From: Bog-159 sp963738345
GTDB taxonomy: Bacteria > Acidobacteriota > Terriglobia > Bryobacterales > Bryobacteraceae
Assembly (NCBI GenBank): GCA_963738345.1
Contig: CAVTWI010000002.1
Span: 2,914,001-2,978,000, forward strand
Reading direction: 5' to 3'
DNA: 64,000 nt
Position numbers and translations under genes: made by a program. Below, in pieces: positions 33,064-40,744 of this stretch; positions within the stretch are counted from its first letter, which is position 1; each line of letters starts with the position of its first letter. Under the pieces are notes generated by a model, which worked only from the letters and a program-made list of their open reading frames with translations, had not been told where the DNA came from and ran no database searches.

Positions 33064-33942
33064 ATGCCGATTCTGGTCAACGGCGAACTCATAGGCAAGG
33101 AACTAATCCGCGAGGAATCCCAGCGCGTCGGACAAGCCCCCGACTGGCTCACCGTGCCCGAGAGCCTCGAGAAACGCATACGTCTGCAACAGGTAGCTGA
33201 GGAATACGCCATCGATCGCGTTCTCTTGCGGCAAGCCGCGGAAAAAGACACCCGTCCGGTGGATCCCGAAATCCTGGAGGCCGAGGTCCAGCGTCTCCGC
33301 GATGCAAATGGCTGCCGCGTCGTTTTTGACGACGCTCCCTTACGCCGCCAGATCGAGCAGGACTTGCGCCTACGCCGCGCCATGCATGACCTGTTAGGTT
33401 CCGTGCCCCCTCCATCCGAAGAGGATATCCTCCGCTTCTACAAGACGGAACGCAAGAACTTCCTCCGTCCTGAAACCGTCCACGCCGCGCACATCGTGAA
33501 GCACGTCGATGAAACCCATCCGGAGGAAGAGGCCCGCGCCGGGATCGAGGCTGCGCTCTCCGAACTCCGCAATGGCGAGCCCTTCGCCGAAGTCGCGGAG
33601 CGTCACTCGGATTGCAAAGGCAACGGCGGCGACCTGGGTGCTTTCCCGCGCGGCAAGATGGTTCCCGAGTTCGAGGACGTGGTGTTTGCCTTTCAGCCGG
33701 GCCAACGAAGCTCCATCTTCCGTACCCCTTTCGGATTCCACATCGCCGAGGTACGGTCCCGGACCCCGCCCGGGGTGGCTGATTTGGCCGCCGTGCGCGG
33801 TAAGATCGAACAATTCCTGGCAGCCACGAACCAAGCCAACGCCCTCCGGCGAGCAACGGCAGCGTTGCGTGCCAAGGCGGACGTCCGCCGGATCTCGGCG
33901 CGCGCCGCGCAAGAAATCGACTCCTCAGGGGTCGTCGGCTGA
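33064..33942 (+). CDS. Parvulin-type peptidyl-prolyl isomerase
   Basis: 292 residues without a signal peptide. An N-terminal helical SurA/NifM-like region (residues 1-120, GELIGKELIREE to LRRAMHDLL) precedes a rotamase domain at about 137-235: HAAHIVKHVDE, HSDCKGNGGDLGAFPRGKM, VPEFEDVVFAFQPGQ and TPFGFHIAEV. The last motif carries the catalytic His. Cytoplasmic members such as NifM help a specific client fold. The stop overlaps the start of the formylglycine-generating enzyme by one base, so the client may belong to that pathway (inference). Confidence 0.88.
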   Translation: MPILVNGELIGKELIREESQRVGQAPDWLTVPESLEKRIRLQQVAEEYAIDRVLLRQAAEKDTRPVDPEILEAEVQRLRDANGCRVVFDDAPLRRQIEQDLRLRRAMHDLLGSVPPPSEEDILRFYKTERKNFLRPETVHAAHIVKHVDETHPEEEARAGIEAALSELRNGEPFAEVAERHSDCKGNGGDLGAFPRGKMVPEFEDVVFAFQPGQRSSIFRTPFGFHIAEVRSRTPPGVADLAAVRGKIEQFLAATNQANALRRATAALRAKADVRRISARAAQEIDSSGVVG

Positions 33943-34898
33943 TGTCCCTCCCTCCCCCCCCATGCTGCGTGCCCGCGCGAACCCGCCTTTTTCAGTTGGT
34001 TGAATCACGCCGCTCCTCCGCTCAACGCCCACGGGCCACCCAGGGCTCCACCGTCGACATGGCTCTGCTCGATGGCGGTGCATTCCTCATGGGCAGTGAG
34101 TCCCCCGACGCCTTCGCCACCGACGGCGAAGGTCCCGTGCGGCGCGTCATTCTGGATCCCTTCTACATATCGAAGTACGCGGTGACCAACGAACAGTTCG
34201 CTGAGTTTGTTCGGCGCGCCGGATATGTCACCGGGGCGCAACGGTTTGGTTGGTCGTTTGTTTTCCGCAACCACCTTCCCGAAGAACAACGTCTCACTGC
34301 CGCGGCAGCCACGCCATGGTGGGTCCGTGCCCCCGGCGCCGACTGGTCCCACCCGGATGGCTCCGGCAGCTCTGTTGCCCAGCGTCCGCATCATCCCGTC
34401 GTTCAGGTCTCCTGGAACGATGCCCAGGCATATTGCGATTGGGCCGGCGTTCGCCTGCCAACCGAAGCCGAATGGGAATATAGCGCCCGGGGCGGGCTCG
34501 AACAAAAGACCTTCCCTTGGGGAGACGATCTCCTTCCGGCCGGGCGTCACCAGTGCAATATCTGGCAGGGATCGTTTCCCGACATCGATCTCGCGGAAGA
34601 CGGCTTTTCATCGCCCGCGCCGGTTTCTAGCTTCGAACCCAACGGGTATGGCCTCTATAACTCCGTGGGCAACGCCTGGGAATGGTGCGCCGACTGGTTC
34701 CACGCCAACTGGCGCCAAACCGCGACACCGGTAAACCCGCTCGGTCCCGCGAGCGGCGCGGCGCGTGTAATGAAAGGCGGTTCCTATCTGTGCCACGCCT
34801 CGTTTTGCTTCCGCTATCGCACCGCCGCCCGTACCTCGAATAGTCCCGAAAGTGCCACCGGAAACATCGGCTTCCGCGTCGTCAGAGACTCTTGGTAA
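33942..34898 (+). CDS. Formylglycine-generating enzyme (sulfatase-modifying factor)
   Basis: 318 residues. It oxidises the Cys of a CxPxR motif in sulfatases to formylglycine, using copper and oxygen. The FGE fold is complete: LLDGGAFLMGS near residue 42, DPFYISKYAVTNEQFAEFV, PVVQVSWNDAQAYCDWAG, RLPTEAEWEYSARGG and NAWEWCADW. The two active-site cysteines are Cys284 and Cys289 in GGSYLCHASFCFRYR, which distinguishes true FGE from the many inactive relatives. The start in TGATG is coupled to the isomerase gene; Met40 is an alternative. The neighbouring sulfatase is a remnant, so the targets must be encoded elsewhere. Confidence 0.93.
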   Translation: MSLPPPPCCVPARTRLFQLVESRRSSAQRPRATQGSTVDMALLDGGAFLMGSESPDAFATDGEGPVRRVILDPFYISKYAVTNEQFAEFVRRAGYVTGAQRFGWSFVFRNHLPEEQRLTAAAATPWWVRAPGADWSHPDGSGSSVAQRPHHPVVQVSWNDAQAYCDWAGVRLPTEAEWEYSARGGLEQKTFPWGDDLLPAGRHQCNIWQGSFPDIDLAEDGFSSPAPVSSFEPNGYGLYNSVGNAWEWCADWFHANWRQTATPVNPLGPASGAARVMKGGSYLCHASFCFRYRTAARTSNSPESATGNIGFRVVRDSW

Positions 34899-34910
34899 CT
34901 CCGCGCCCCC

Positions 34911-37487
34911 CTACTCCCCGCGCAGCGCCGTCATCGGATCGATCCGCGCCGCCCGCCGCGCCGGTATCCAGCACGCCACCGCCGCCACCCCCAGCAGAAT
35001 CGCCGCCGCCATCCCAAACGTCACCGGATCCGTCGGCGCCGTCCCATACAGCAAGCTCGCCAGCAGGTGCGTCACCGCCAGCGCCCCGCACACCCCCACC
35101 GCAATCCCCGCCCCCGCCGGCGTCAAGCCCTGCCGCAAAACGAGCGCTACCACATTCCCGTAACGCGCCCCCAACGCCATCCGCACTCCAATTTCATTCG
35201 CGCGCTGCGCCACAAAATAGTGCATCAAGCCATATATCCCGACCGCCGACAAAAGCAGCGCCACCAGGGAAAACAGCCCGATCAACGAAGTTTGAAAACG
35301 CCGCTCCGCTGTCTGCTCCCCCAGTTGCCGCTCCACCGTAGTCACTTCGAACTTAGCCACGCCCTTGTCCATCCCTTGGATCTCGTTGCGCACCGCGGCC
35401 GTCAAAGCCTGTGGATCGGCCGACGTGCGCACAATCACGTCCAGCATATCGTCCGTCTCCTGCGCCATCGGCCGGAAGACCTGTGGCGCCACCTGCTTCT
35501 CGAGTCCCTGCCGGTGCATGTCGCCAACCACCCCAACCACCGTAATCCAGGCGTTCGATCCCACCCCAGGGAAACGGAAGCGCTTGCCCACCGCATCTTC
35601 GTCCGGCCAGTACGCTCGCGCCATAGCCTCGTTCACAATCGCCACCGCGGGCGATCCGCTTCCATCTCCATCCGAAAACAACCGGCCCCGCTTCAACGGA
35701 ATCCCCGCAGTCTCGAATACCGGACCCTCTACCGCATCCTCACAAGGCCCCGGTTGCTGCGGCGCGCGCCCTTCAATCTCCACCGCGTTCTCCGGATCCG
35801 ACCGTAAAAACCCGCTGATGGCCCCCGCCGATCGCACCCCCGGCAACGACTCGACCCGCTCGATCGCCTCCTTAAAATAAGCCACGTATTGCGCCGCCGT
35901 CCGTCCCACGTGCAGGTCGATCCGCATCACCAGCAATTTCTCCGGCCGGAAGCCCGGCGCCACCCTGCTCAGTCGCACAAAGCTTTCCACCATCAGCCCC
36001 GCGCCCGCCAACAGGATCAGGGCAATGGCGAATTCTCCAATCACCAGCAGATTGCGCACTCCCCGATCCGCTACCGTGCTCCATTGCCTGCTTCCGGACC
36101 GCATCGTGCCGTCCCGCATCGCCGGCCACAAGCCACTGACAATGGCCGCAAGAATGGATAGCGACAAAGTGAACATCAGCACTTGTGGGTCGATGCGAGC
36201 CTCGCCCAACCGGGGAATCTCGCGCGGCCCAAAAGCGATCAGTGCCCGCAACAGTGCTCCCCCCAGCGCCAGCCCCAGCGCCCCCCCCACGGCCGACAGC
36301 ACCAGGCTCTCCGTCAGCAGTTGCGCGGCAAGTTGTCCCCTGCCCGCCCCCAAAGCTCTGCGCAGAGAGAACTCCCGCCCGCGCGCCGATCCCCGCGCCA
36401 GCAGCAGATTCGCAACATTCATGCACGCAATCAGCAGCATCAGAAACACCGCGCCGAAAAGCACGAACAGTGGTCGTTGCACCCGCCCTGTCGTCTGCGC
36501 TTCGAGCGGTACCACGCCGATGTCCGGCAGATTCTTGCTCTCTGGATACTCCCGCGCCAGTTGCTGCGCAATCGCGCTCATCTCCGCCTGCGCCTGTGCC
36601 GGAGTCGCGCCCGGCCGGATCCGCCCCAGCGCATACCAGTTCGATGACGAGCGCGGGCCCGTACGGTCGCGCGTCGCCCAGTATGGATGCGCCGTTACCG
36701 GTTCCCACACCTGCGTATCGGCGAAGGGATATTGAAAGGACGCCGGCATCACCCCGATAATCCGCGCCTTCCGCTTGTCCATCACCAGGTCGGATCCAAG
36801 CACCTGCCCCGCGCCTCCGAACCGGCGCTGCCACAGGCCATAGCTCAGCACCACCACCGATTCGCCCCGCCGCTCCTCCTCGGCCGTGAATGCCCGCCCT
36901 AGCATCGGCGCAACTCCCAACATCGGAAAGAAGTTCGATGTCACGCGCGCGGATCGCATTCGCTCCGGTGGGCCGTCCTTGTTTCCCAGCAGAAATGTTT
37001 GCCCGATAAAGAACGTCATGTCCTCGAACGTGTGGCTGCGCTTTTTCCAGTCCGCAAAATTCAGCAGGGACACGCGGCCTTCCTCAACGCCGTGTGCCGC
37101 ATCTCGCGACCACAGCATCATCAGCCTGCCGGGATCCCGATACGGCAGCGGCCGCAAAAGCACAGCGTGAACCACGCTGAAGATCGCCGTGTTCGCCCCG
37201 ATTCCCAGGGCCAGCGTCAGCACGACGACGGCGCTAAATCCGGGCCGCCGCCAAAACAGCCGCAAAGCATGACGCAGGTCGCGCGTGAATTGATCCCACA
37301 CCCGCCACCGGCCATTCTGATAGAAGGCTTCCTCGACCGCCGTGACATTGCCGAACGCCCGCCGCGCCGCGGCCTCCGCATCTTCGCGCGCCCTGCCCCT
37401 TTCCTGAACCTGGTCGGCCTCGTGCGCCACGTGCGACTCGATCTCCGCGGCGAGGTCCATCAACGAACGTTTGCGGCGCCAGAACAT
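34911..37487 (-). CDS. ADOP-type ABC permease (acidobacterial duplicated orphan permease)
   Basis: 858 residues. The cytoplasmic N-terminus (LMDLAAEIESHVAHEADQV, residues 9-27) and the next segment are typical of the ADOP family recorded as TIGR03434. A MacB-like periplasmic domain follows the first membrane segment (FSAVVVLTLALGIGANTAIF). Two FtsX blocks are visible (VLFGAVFLMLLIACMNVANL and a terminal SLVALLLSAVGIYGLMHYFV). No ATPase gene is adjacent, which is why these are called orphan permeases. They are multiplied in Solibacter genomes, and their substrate is not established. The PadR gene ends 3 bp upstream, the usual pairing. Confidence 0.92.
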   Translation of the reverse strand: MFWRRKRSLMDLAAEIESHVAHEADQVQERGRAREDAEAAARRAFGNVTAVEEAFYQNGRWRVWDQFTRDLRHALRLFWRRPGFSAVVVLTLALGIGANTAIFSVVHAVLLRPLPYRDPGRLMMLWSRDAAHGVEEGRVSLLNFADWKKRSHTFEDMTFFIGQTFLLGNKDGPPERMRSARVTSNFFPMLGVAPMLGRAFTAEEERRGESVVVLSYGLWQRRFGGAGQVLGSDLVMDKRKARIIGVMPASFQYPFADTQVWEPVTAHPYWATRDRTGPRSSSNWYALGRIRPGATPAQAQAEMSAIAQQLAREYPESKNLPDIGVVPLEAQTTGRVQRPLFVLFGAVFLMLLIACMNVANLLLARGSARGREFSLRRALGAGRGQLAAQLLTESLVLSAVGGALGLALGGALLRALIAFGPREIPRLGEARIDPQVLMFTLSLSILAAIVSGLWPAMRDGTMRSGSRQWSTVADRGVRNLLVIGEFAIALILLAGAGLMVESFVRLSRVAPGFRPEKLLVMRIDLHVGRTAAQYVAYFKEAIERVESLPGVRSAGAISGFLRSDPENAVEIEGRAPQQPGPCEDAVEGPVFETAGIPLKRGRLFSDGDGSGSPAVAIVNEAMARAYWPDEDAVGKRFRFPGVGSNAWITVVGVVGDMHRQGLEKQVAPQVFRPMAQETDDMLDVIVRTSADPQALTAAVRNEIQGMDKGVAKFEVTTVERQLGEQTAERRFQTSLIGLFSLVALLLSAVGIYGLMHYFVAQRANEIGVRMALGARYGNVVALVLRQGLTPAGAGIAVGVCGALAVTHLLASLLYGTAPTDPVTFGMAAAILLGVAAVACWIPARRAARIDPMTALRGE

Positions 37488-37490
37488 CGC

Positions 37491-37850
37491 CTAACCCTCC
37501 GCCTCACCGTGAGCCAGAATTCGCGCCACCGCATTCGCCACCCGCCGCCACTGGTCTGTCTTTTGGGTGAGTTGTTTCCGTCCCTTGGCCGTCAAGGTAT
37601 AGAAGCGCGCCTTCCGGTTGTTCTCGGAAACACCCCACTCCGCCTTGACCCATTCCTTGTTTTCCAGCCGTTGCAGCGCCAGATACAACGACCCATGATC
37701 CACCAGAAATACGTCGTCGGATTGCTGCTGGATCGAACGGGCGATACCCTGCCCATGGCGCGATCCCAGCACCAACGTTCGCAAAATCAATAAATCCAGC
37801 GTGCCCTGTAACAAGGCCGCTCGCTCTTTGTCTTCTCTTTGGGGAGGCAT
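37491..37850 (-). CDS. PadR family transcriptional regulator
   Basis: 119 residues. The PadR winged helix is clear: LLQGTLDLLILRTLVLGS (residues 13-30), HGQGIARSIQQQS, VDHGSLYLALQRLENKEWVK and RKARFYTLTAKGRKQL. A C-terminal helix would mediate dimer formation. PadR proteins repress neighbouring genes and respond to small molecules. It lies 3 bp before the ADOP permease and surely shares its transcript; it probably controls this operon. The ATG at 37850 follows a purine-poor leader. Confidence 0.92.
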   Translation of the reverse strand: MPPQREDKERAALLQGTLDLLILRTLVLGSRHGQGIARSIQQQSDDVFLVDHGSLYLALQRLENKEWVKAEWGVSENNRKARFYTLTAKGRKQLTQKTDQWRRVANAVARILAHGEAEG

Positions 37851-37914
37851 CCGACATGAGTATGCATCATCTTGGGTCGGATGTCAACAAGTGAAAATAA
37901 CGACCACGCGATTT

Positions 37915-37997
37915 CCCGGATGCCGCGCTATGCTGAGACAAGACCAATTATGAGCAGCGCCGCAACTCCCTCGTATCTGGAGATCATCGATTCCATC
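37915..37997 (+). repeat. Copy A of an 82-bp imperfect direct repeat
   Basis: This stretch aligns by eye with 39276-39357 at roughly three bases in four, sharing GCGCTAT, CTGAGA, CAACTCC/CAATTCA and TCGTATCT blocks. It covers an upstream region plus the first 14 codons of a small gene (SSAATPSYLEIIDSI here, DNTAIHSYLEIIDFI in copy B after frame correction). In copy A the fragment is joined to an unrelated gene. Confidence 0.6.
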
Positions 37998-38018
37998 CGG
38001 CGCAGGCAACTCGGTAAC

Positions 38019-38630
38019 ATGCTCTGGAGAATGCGACTGGTTCCCTTGTCGCTGCCATTACTTCTGGCTCTTAATCTGTGTCAGGCCCAGAGCCCAAGCT
38101 GTGATTCCTTCGCGGCAATACCAAAGATGGCTGAATCGAAATCGAAGCAGTCGCTCGTGAACTGGAAGAACAAAGCAGGTGACAGCTACATCTCCCGGCT
38201 CGTCTTCGCATTCCGACTTTTCGAACTGGAACCAAAAGAACGATTAACTGCATCGATGCTCCTCTCGATGATCCCACCCACCAAGGACGAAGAGACCCTT
38301 TGGTACACATTGGATGGCTTGCTTTGCGAGGAAGAGTCTATGAAGGATGTCGAAAAGGTCGCGGAGTTGCATGCTCGAATGCCCCACGATTTAGCCCGAG
38401 CAGTTCTGCTCGTTCCCGAAAGACTGCGGGAATACGTCTCCTATGCCAAAGAATCCGTCCAAGATCCCCATAGCGACTATGCATTTCAAATGCGATCAGT
38501 GTGTCGTACGAAACATCAAGCGTTTCTTGGCGCCGTCGACAGTCTTACCACTGCTGACAGGCAGTGGTTCGTAAGGAAGATTTTCGATCCAAATGAGTGC
38601 CGGGCAATTGCCGTGCCCGAAGCTGAATAG
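38019..38630 (+). CDS. Secreted hypothetical protein
   Basis: 203 residues from the ATG at 38019; the ATG at 38031 is also possible and the frame is open to 37872. The signal peptide (RLVPLSLPLLLALNLCQAQ) marks the true N-terminus, while the upstream codons belong to a repeated fragment of another gene. The mature part is alpha-helical with four Cys (SCDSF, LLCEEES, SVCRTKH, PNECRAI), which suggests two disulfides outside the cytoplasm. I do not recognise a family. Base composition is more AT-rich than in the permease gene next to it, which fits an accessory patch. Confidence 0.6.
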   Translation: MLWRMRLVPLSLPLLLALNLCQAQSPSCDSFAAIPKMAESKSKQSLVNWKNKAGDSYISRLVFAFRLFELEPKERLTASMLLSMIPPTKDEETLWYTLDGLLCEEESMKDVEKVAELHARMPHDLARAVLLVPERLREYVSYAKESVQDPHSDYAFQMRSVCRTKHQAFLGAVDSLTTADRQWFVRKIFDPNECRAIAVPEAE

Positions 38631-38703
38631 CAGTTCAAGAGTCACGAACAGATCGCGTGGTCCTGACTACACTGCCCCGGGCATAAGCCACCGTCCACAC
38701 CTT

Positions 38704-38877
38704 TTAGTCCTGGTCTCGCTTTGAATCAAGATCTGCAATGAAAGCCATGAAGCCCAGCCAAACGAAGGTCAGCACCCATGCGACTGGCTCCGGGAGCGAA
38801 TTACGTGTTTCCACACCAATCCACAGCGGCACGCCAAAAAGCACAATGAGAAAAATCGCGATCCTGACTCTATTCAC
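38704..38877 (-). CDS. Small two-helix membrane protein
   Basis: 57 residues from a GTG at 38877, with GGAAGGA eight bases upstream. Two membrane segments are visible: RIAIFLIVLFGVPLWIGV (residues 5-22) and VAWVLTFVWLGFMAFIA (32-48), separated by a short polar loop and followed by a charged tail (DLDSKRDQD). It is divergent from the broken XRE regulator, with a perfect palindrome between them. No family is recognised. Such proteins can be membrane-acting effectors or inner-membrane accessory peptides; neither is shown here. Confidence 0.5.
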   Translation of the reverse strand: MNRVRIAIFLIVLFGVPLWIGVETRNSLPEPVAWVLTFVWLGFMAFIADLDSKRDQD

Positions 38878-38957
38878 AGCATTTCCTTCCAGGCCGTAGG
38901 TTACCCGCCCGGAGCTGGCCCAGTTTGAAGTTTCGGCATTGATCTCCAGATTCAGGA

Positions 38958-38976
38958 CATATTCCGTGGGAATATG
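38958..38976. promoter_or_regulatory. Perfect palindrome, likely operator for the XRE regulator
   Basis: CATATTCC-GTG-GGAATATG: eight-base arms match exactly around a three-base centre. It lies 26 bases before the XRE gene and 81 bases before the divergent small membrane-protein gene, the expected place for an autoregulatory site. Confidence 0.6.
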
Positions 38977-39002
38977 ATCGGCAGCATATCAGGATTGGAC
39001 AG

Positions 39003-39241
39003 GTGGCGCAACCGTCCAAGACGCAGGGAAGGAAGCAAATCCAGCCGGGCATCAGTCCCGGGCGGGCTTTCGGAAAAGCTCTCCGCGAGCTCCGCAAAAC
39101 AAGCGGAATCTTGCAGGAGCAATTTGCCCTCCACGGCTGCTTTGACCGAACCTACATCAGCCTGCACGAACGGGGCATCAGCAGCCCCACTCTGGAGAGC
39201 GGAGGCCTTTGCTGGCCCACTCGATTGGCGAGGCCGTGTGA
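39003..39241 (+). pseudogene. XRE-family regulator, frameshifted
   Basis: From the GTG at 39003 the frame reads FGKALRELRKTSGILQEQFA and DRTYISLHERGISSPTLE, the helix-turn-helix of XRE regulators. After that the native frame becomes unlike the family. Another frame directly after reads LLAHSIGEAV and stops at 39241, the usual end of the small single-domain members (TLxTxxALAxxxG). One indel near 39205 explains it. The DNA-binding helices are complete, so the shifted product might still bind DNA. A perfect palindrome lies upstream. Confidence 0.6.
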
Positions 39242-39275
39242 TTCAGTCGCCAATGCGGATCTTGGCAGTTTCATT

Positions 39276-39357
39276 CCTGGACGCTGCGCTATCCTGAGAT
39301 GTGGCCGATAATGGACAACACCGCAATTCATTCGTATCTGAGATAATCGACTTCATT
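39276..39357 (+). repeat. Copy B of the 82-bp imperfect direct repeat
   Basis: Counterpart of 37915-37997. It spans the upstream region and first codons of the small gene ending at 39561. Relative to copy A it lacks one G in TCGTATCTGAGAT, which puts the start codon ATG at 39311 out of frame with the rest. Confidence 0.6.
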
Positions 39358-39561
39358 GCCGTCGGCACCACACCGCAAGCCGTGGTCGATTACCACCCCT
39401 CGGCCGAAGCGCAACAGCGCGTTAGCGAACTGATTGCGCGCGCGAAGGAAGACGATCTGTCGCCCGACGAGAAGACGGAACTCCATCACTTCATGGATCT
39501 GGAGCACATCCTCCGGATGGCCAAAGTGCGCGCCCGCCAGGTGCTGATCCGCGGCTCGTGA
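39301..39561 (+). CDS. Small conserved hypothetical protein, possible 5' frameshift
   Basis: 86 residues as read from the GTG at 39301. From residue 13 on it matches a small helical family seen by me in acidobacteria and cyanobacteria: EIIDFIAVGTTPQAVVDYHP, SAEAQQRVSELIARAKEDDL and LHHFMDLEHILRMAKVRARQ. The natural start is probably the ATG at 39311 (DNTAIHSYL...), which would join the frame if one G were added near 39340. In genomes this protein often accompanies small endonuclease or toxin-like genes. No function is known to me. It precedes the parD gene. Confidence 0.6.
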   Translation: MADNGQHRNSFVSEIIDFIAVGTTPQAVVDYHPSAEAQQRVSELIARAKEDDLSPDEKTELHHFMDLEHILRMAKVRARQVLIRGS

Positions 39562-39598
39562 CATAGACTACGCGCGGCGCGCACGCCCCAAAACCAGT

Positions 39599-39880
39599 AT
39601 GCCGAACCTTACAAGCATTAAAGTCTCCCTCACCCCAGAGCTAGAGAAGTTCGTTCAATCCCGTGTAGCCTCCGGCTTCTATCAAACCGCGAGCGAAGTG
39701 GTCCACGAAGGCCTCCGCCTGCTCGAAGAACGCGAACGGGCCCAGGAGGCCACCCTGTCAGACCTCCGCGCCAAGATCCAGCGCGGCAGCGACCAGGCCG
39801 ATCGGGGCGAACTACTGGACGGAGATGCCGTATTTGAGCAGATCCGACAATTAAGGGCCTACCGCCGCGCCCGCAGGTAA
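39599..39880 (+). CDS. ParD-family antitoxin
   Basis: 93 residues. The ribbon-helix-helix is visible at the N-terminus: IKVSLTPELEKFVQSRVASG (residues 7-26), then YQTASEVVHEGLRLLEERE. The C-terminal helical tail (ATLSDLRAKIQRGSDQADRG) would wrap ParE. ParD binds DNA and neutralises ParE. The gene is complete, but what follows at once is only a 27-codon toxin stub, so this antitoxin now lacks its partner. It may be kept as protection against related toxins or simply be in decay. Confidence 0.88.
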   Translation: MPNLTSIKVSLTPELEKFVQSRVASGFYQTASEVVHEGLRLLEERERAQEATLSDLRAKIQRGSDQADRGELLDGDAVFEQIRQLRAYRRARR

Positions 39881-39964
39881 ATGAGCCACTGGACTGTGTC
39901 CTCACGCCGGAGGCGTAGGGAATTTCTTCGGATCTGGGAACGTGTGAGTTTTCATGAGTTTTAG
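39881..39964 (+). pseudogene. ParE toxin stub
   Basis: The ATG directly after the parD stop opens 27 codons: SHWTVSSRRRRREFLRIWER then VSFHEF and a stop. The xxWTVSxxAxxDLxxIWxYV pattern of ParE toxins is recognisable, but about 70 further codons are missing and no continuation is seen in other frames. It is too short to act on gyrase. Confidence 0.55.
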
Positions 39965-40156
39965 CATCGGCTTACGCCCAACTATGCGGTGCGATAAGCA
40001 GAGACTCTTAGGATAGGCCATCAGATACTACAGACCTAGCCAACGAAGGACCGTTCGTGGCCAGTTTACCTTTGTCTGGGTTGCTATCGCAAGCAATACC
40101 TACATGGATCATCGCAGTCGTGGGTAAGACCGTCTATCTGGTCGTTCCCCAAACAT
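39965..40156. other. Non-coding stretch without recognisable features
   Basis: No open frame with coding character, no tRNA-like fold and no repeat was seen. It may be what remains of genes between the ParD locus and the next remnant. Confidence 0.4.
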
Positions 40157-40437
40157 CTACTTCACAGTTAACCAATCAAATAGATCCTCGGAGATGCTGA
40201 CCGAAGAGAGCGAAAGCGTGCCTTTTGTAACTAAGACGCTGAGCCATTCGTCCGCCATCTGCTCCCGTCGCTTCATCGGCAAGTCCTGCAACAGCAGGTC
40301 GTTGATGAAGAATTGACGAAGGGCATCATCCCCTTGAATTGGCTGCTGTTGCTGAACGGCTCCATGGCTCCCAGCGAGGCCTCCGGAAGGGAAGCCGTAA
40401 AACAGAACACGGTAAACAGTGCCAGCGCCAGAAACAT
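40157..40437 (-). pseudogene. Possible remnant of a small secreted protein
   Basis: From the ATG at 40437 a good signal peptide reads FLALALFTVFCFTASLPEAS, then GAMEPFSNSSQFKG, and the frame is lost soon after. In the neighbouring frame the sequence continues DALRQFFINDLLLQDLPMKR then REQMADEWLSVLVTKGTLSL and stops at 40157. A break near 40330 would unite them into roughly 93 residues. No family is recognised. Support is limited to the signal peptide and the protein-like character of both parts. Confidence 0.35.
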
Positions 40438-40744
40438 TATGATCCGATACGACGTCCAGTGAACCTTGTCTCATCTGCTGCGTACCTCCTCCAACGATTG
40501 TACCTAGCTTGTTTACTCAGCACGACATCGTCGCGGACCCCGTCACCAAAGACGGACTTCGTGGATGGGTATGACGAACGTTCCCGGCATGGTAAAGCCG
40601 GACTCGAGTCACTGCCCCGACAAATTAATTTAATCTAGCAGTTACAATCACTTGGCCGCCAACTCCCGCCCCAAGCCATAAACCCCATGCTCTACTCAAA
40701 TCGGATAGCGGGCTCTAACCCGTCATCCCACTAAGGAGCAATAT
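40438..40744. other. Intergenic stretch with one possible coding tail
   Basis: On the plus strand about 21 codons near 40509-40571 (TQHDIVADPVTKDGLRGWV, then stop) look protein-like, perhaps the end of a lost gene. The rest shows nothing. AAGGAG for the next gene lies just before 40745. Confidence 0.35.
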
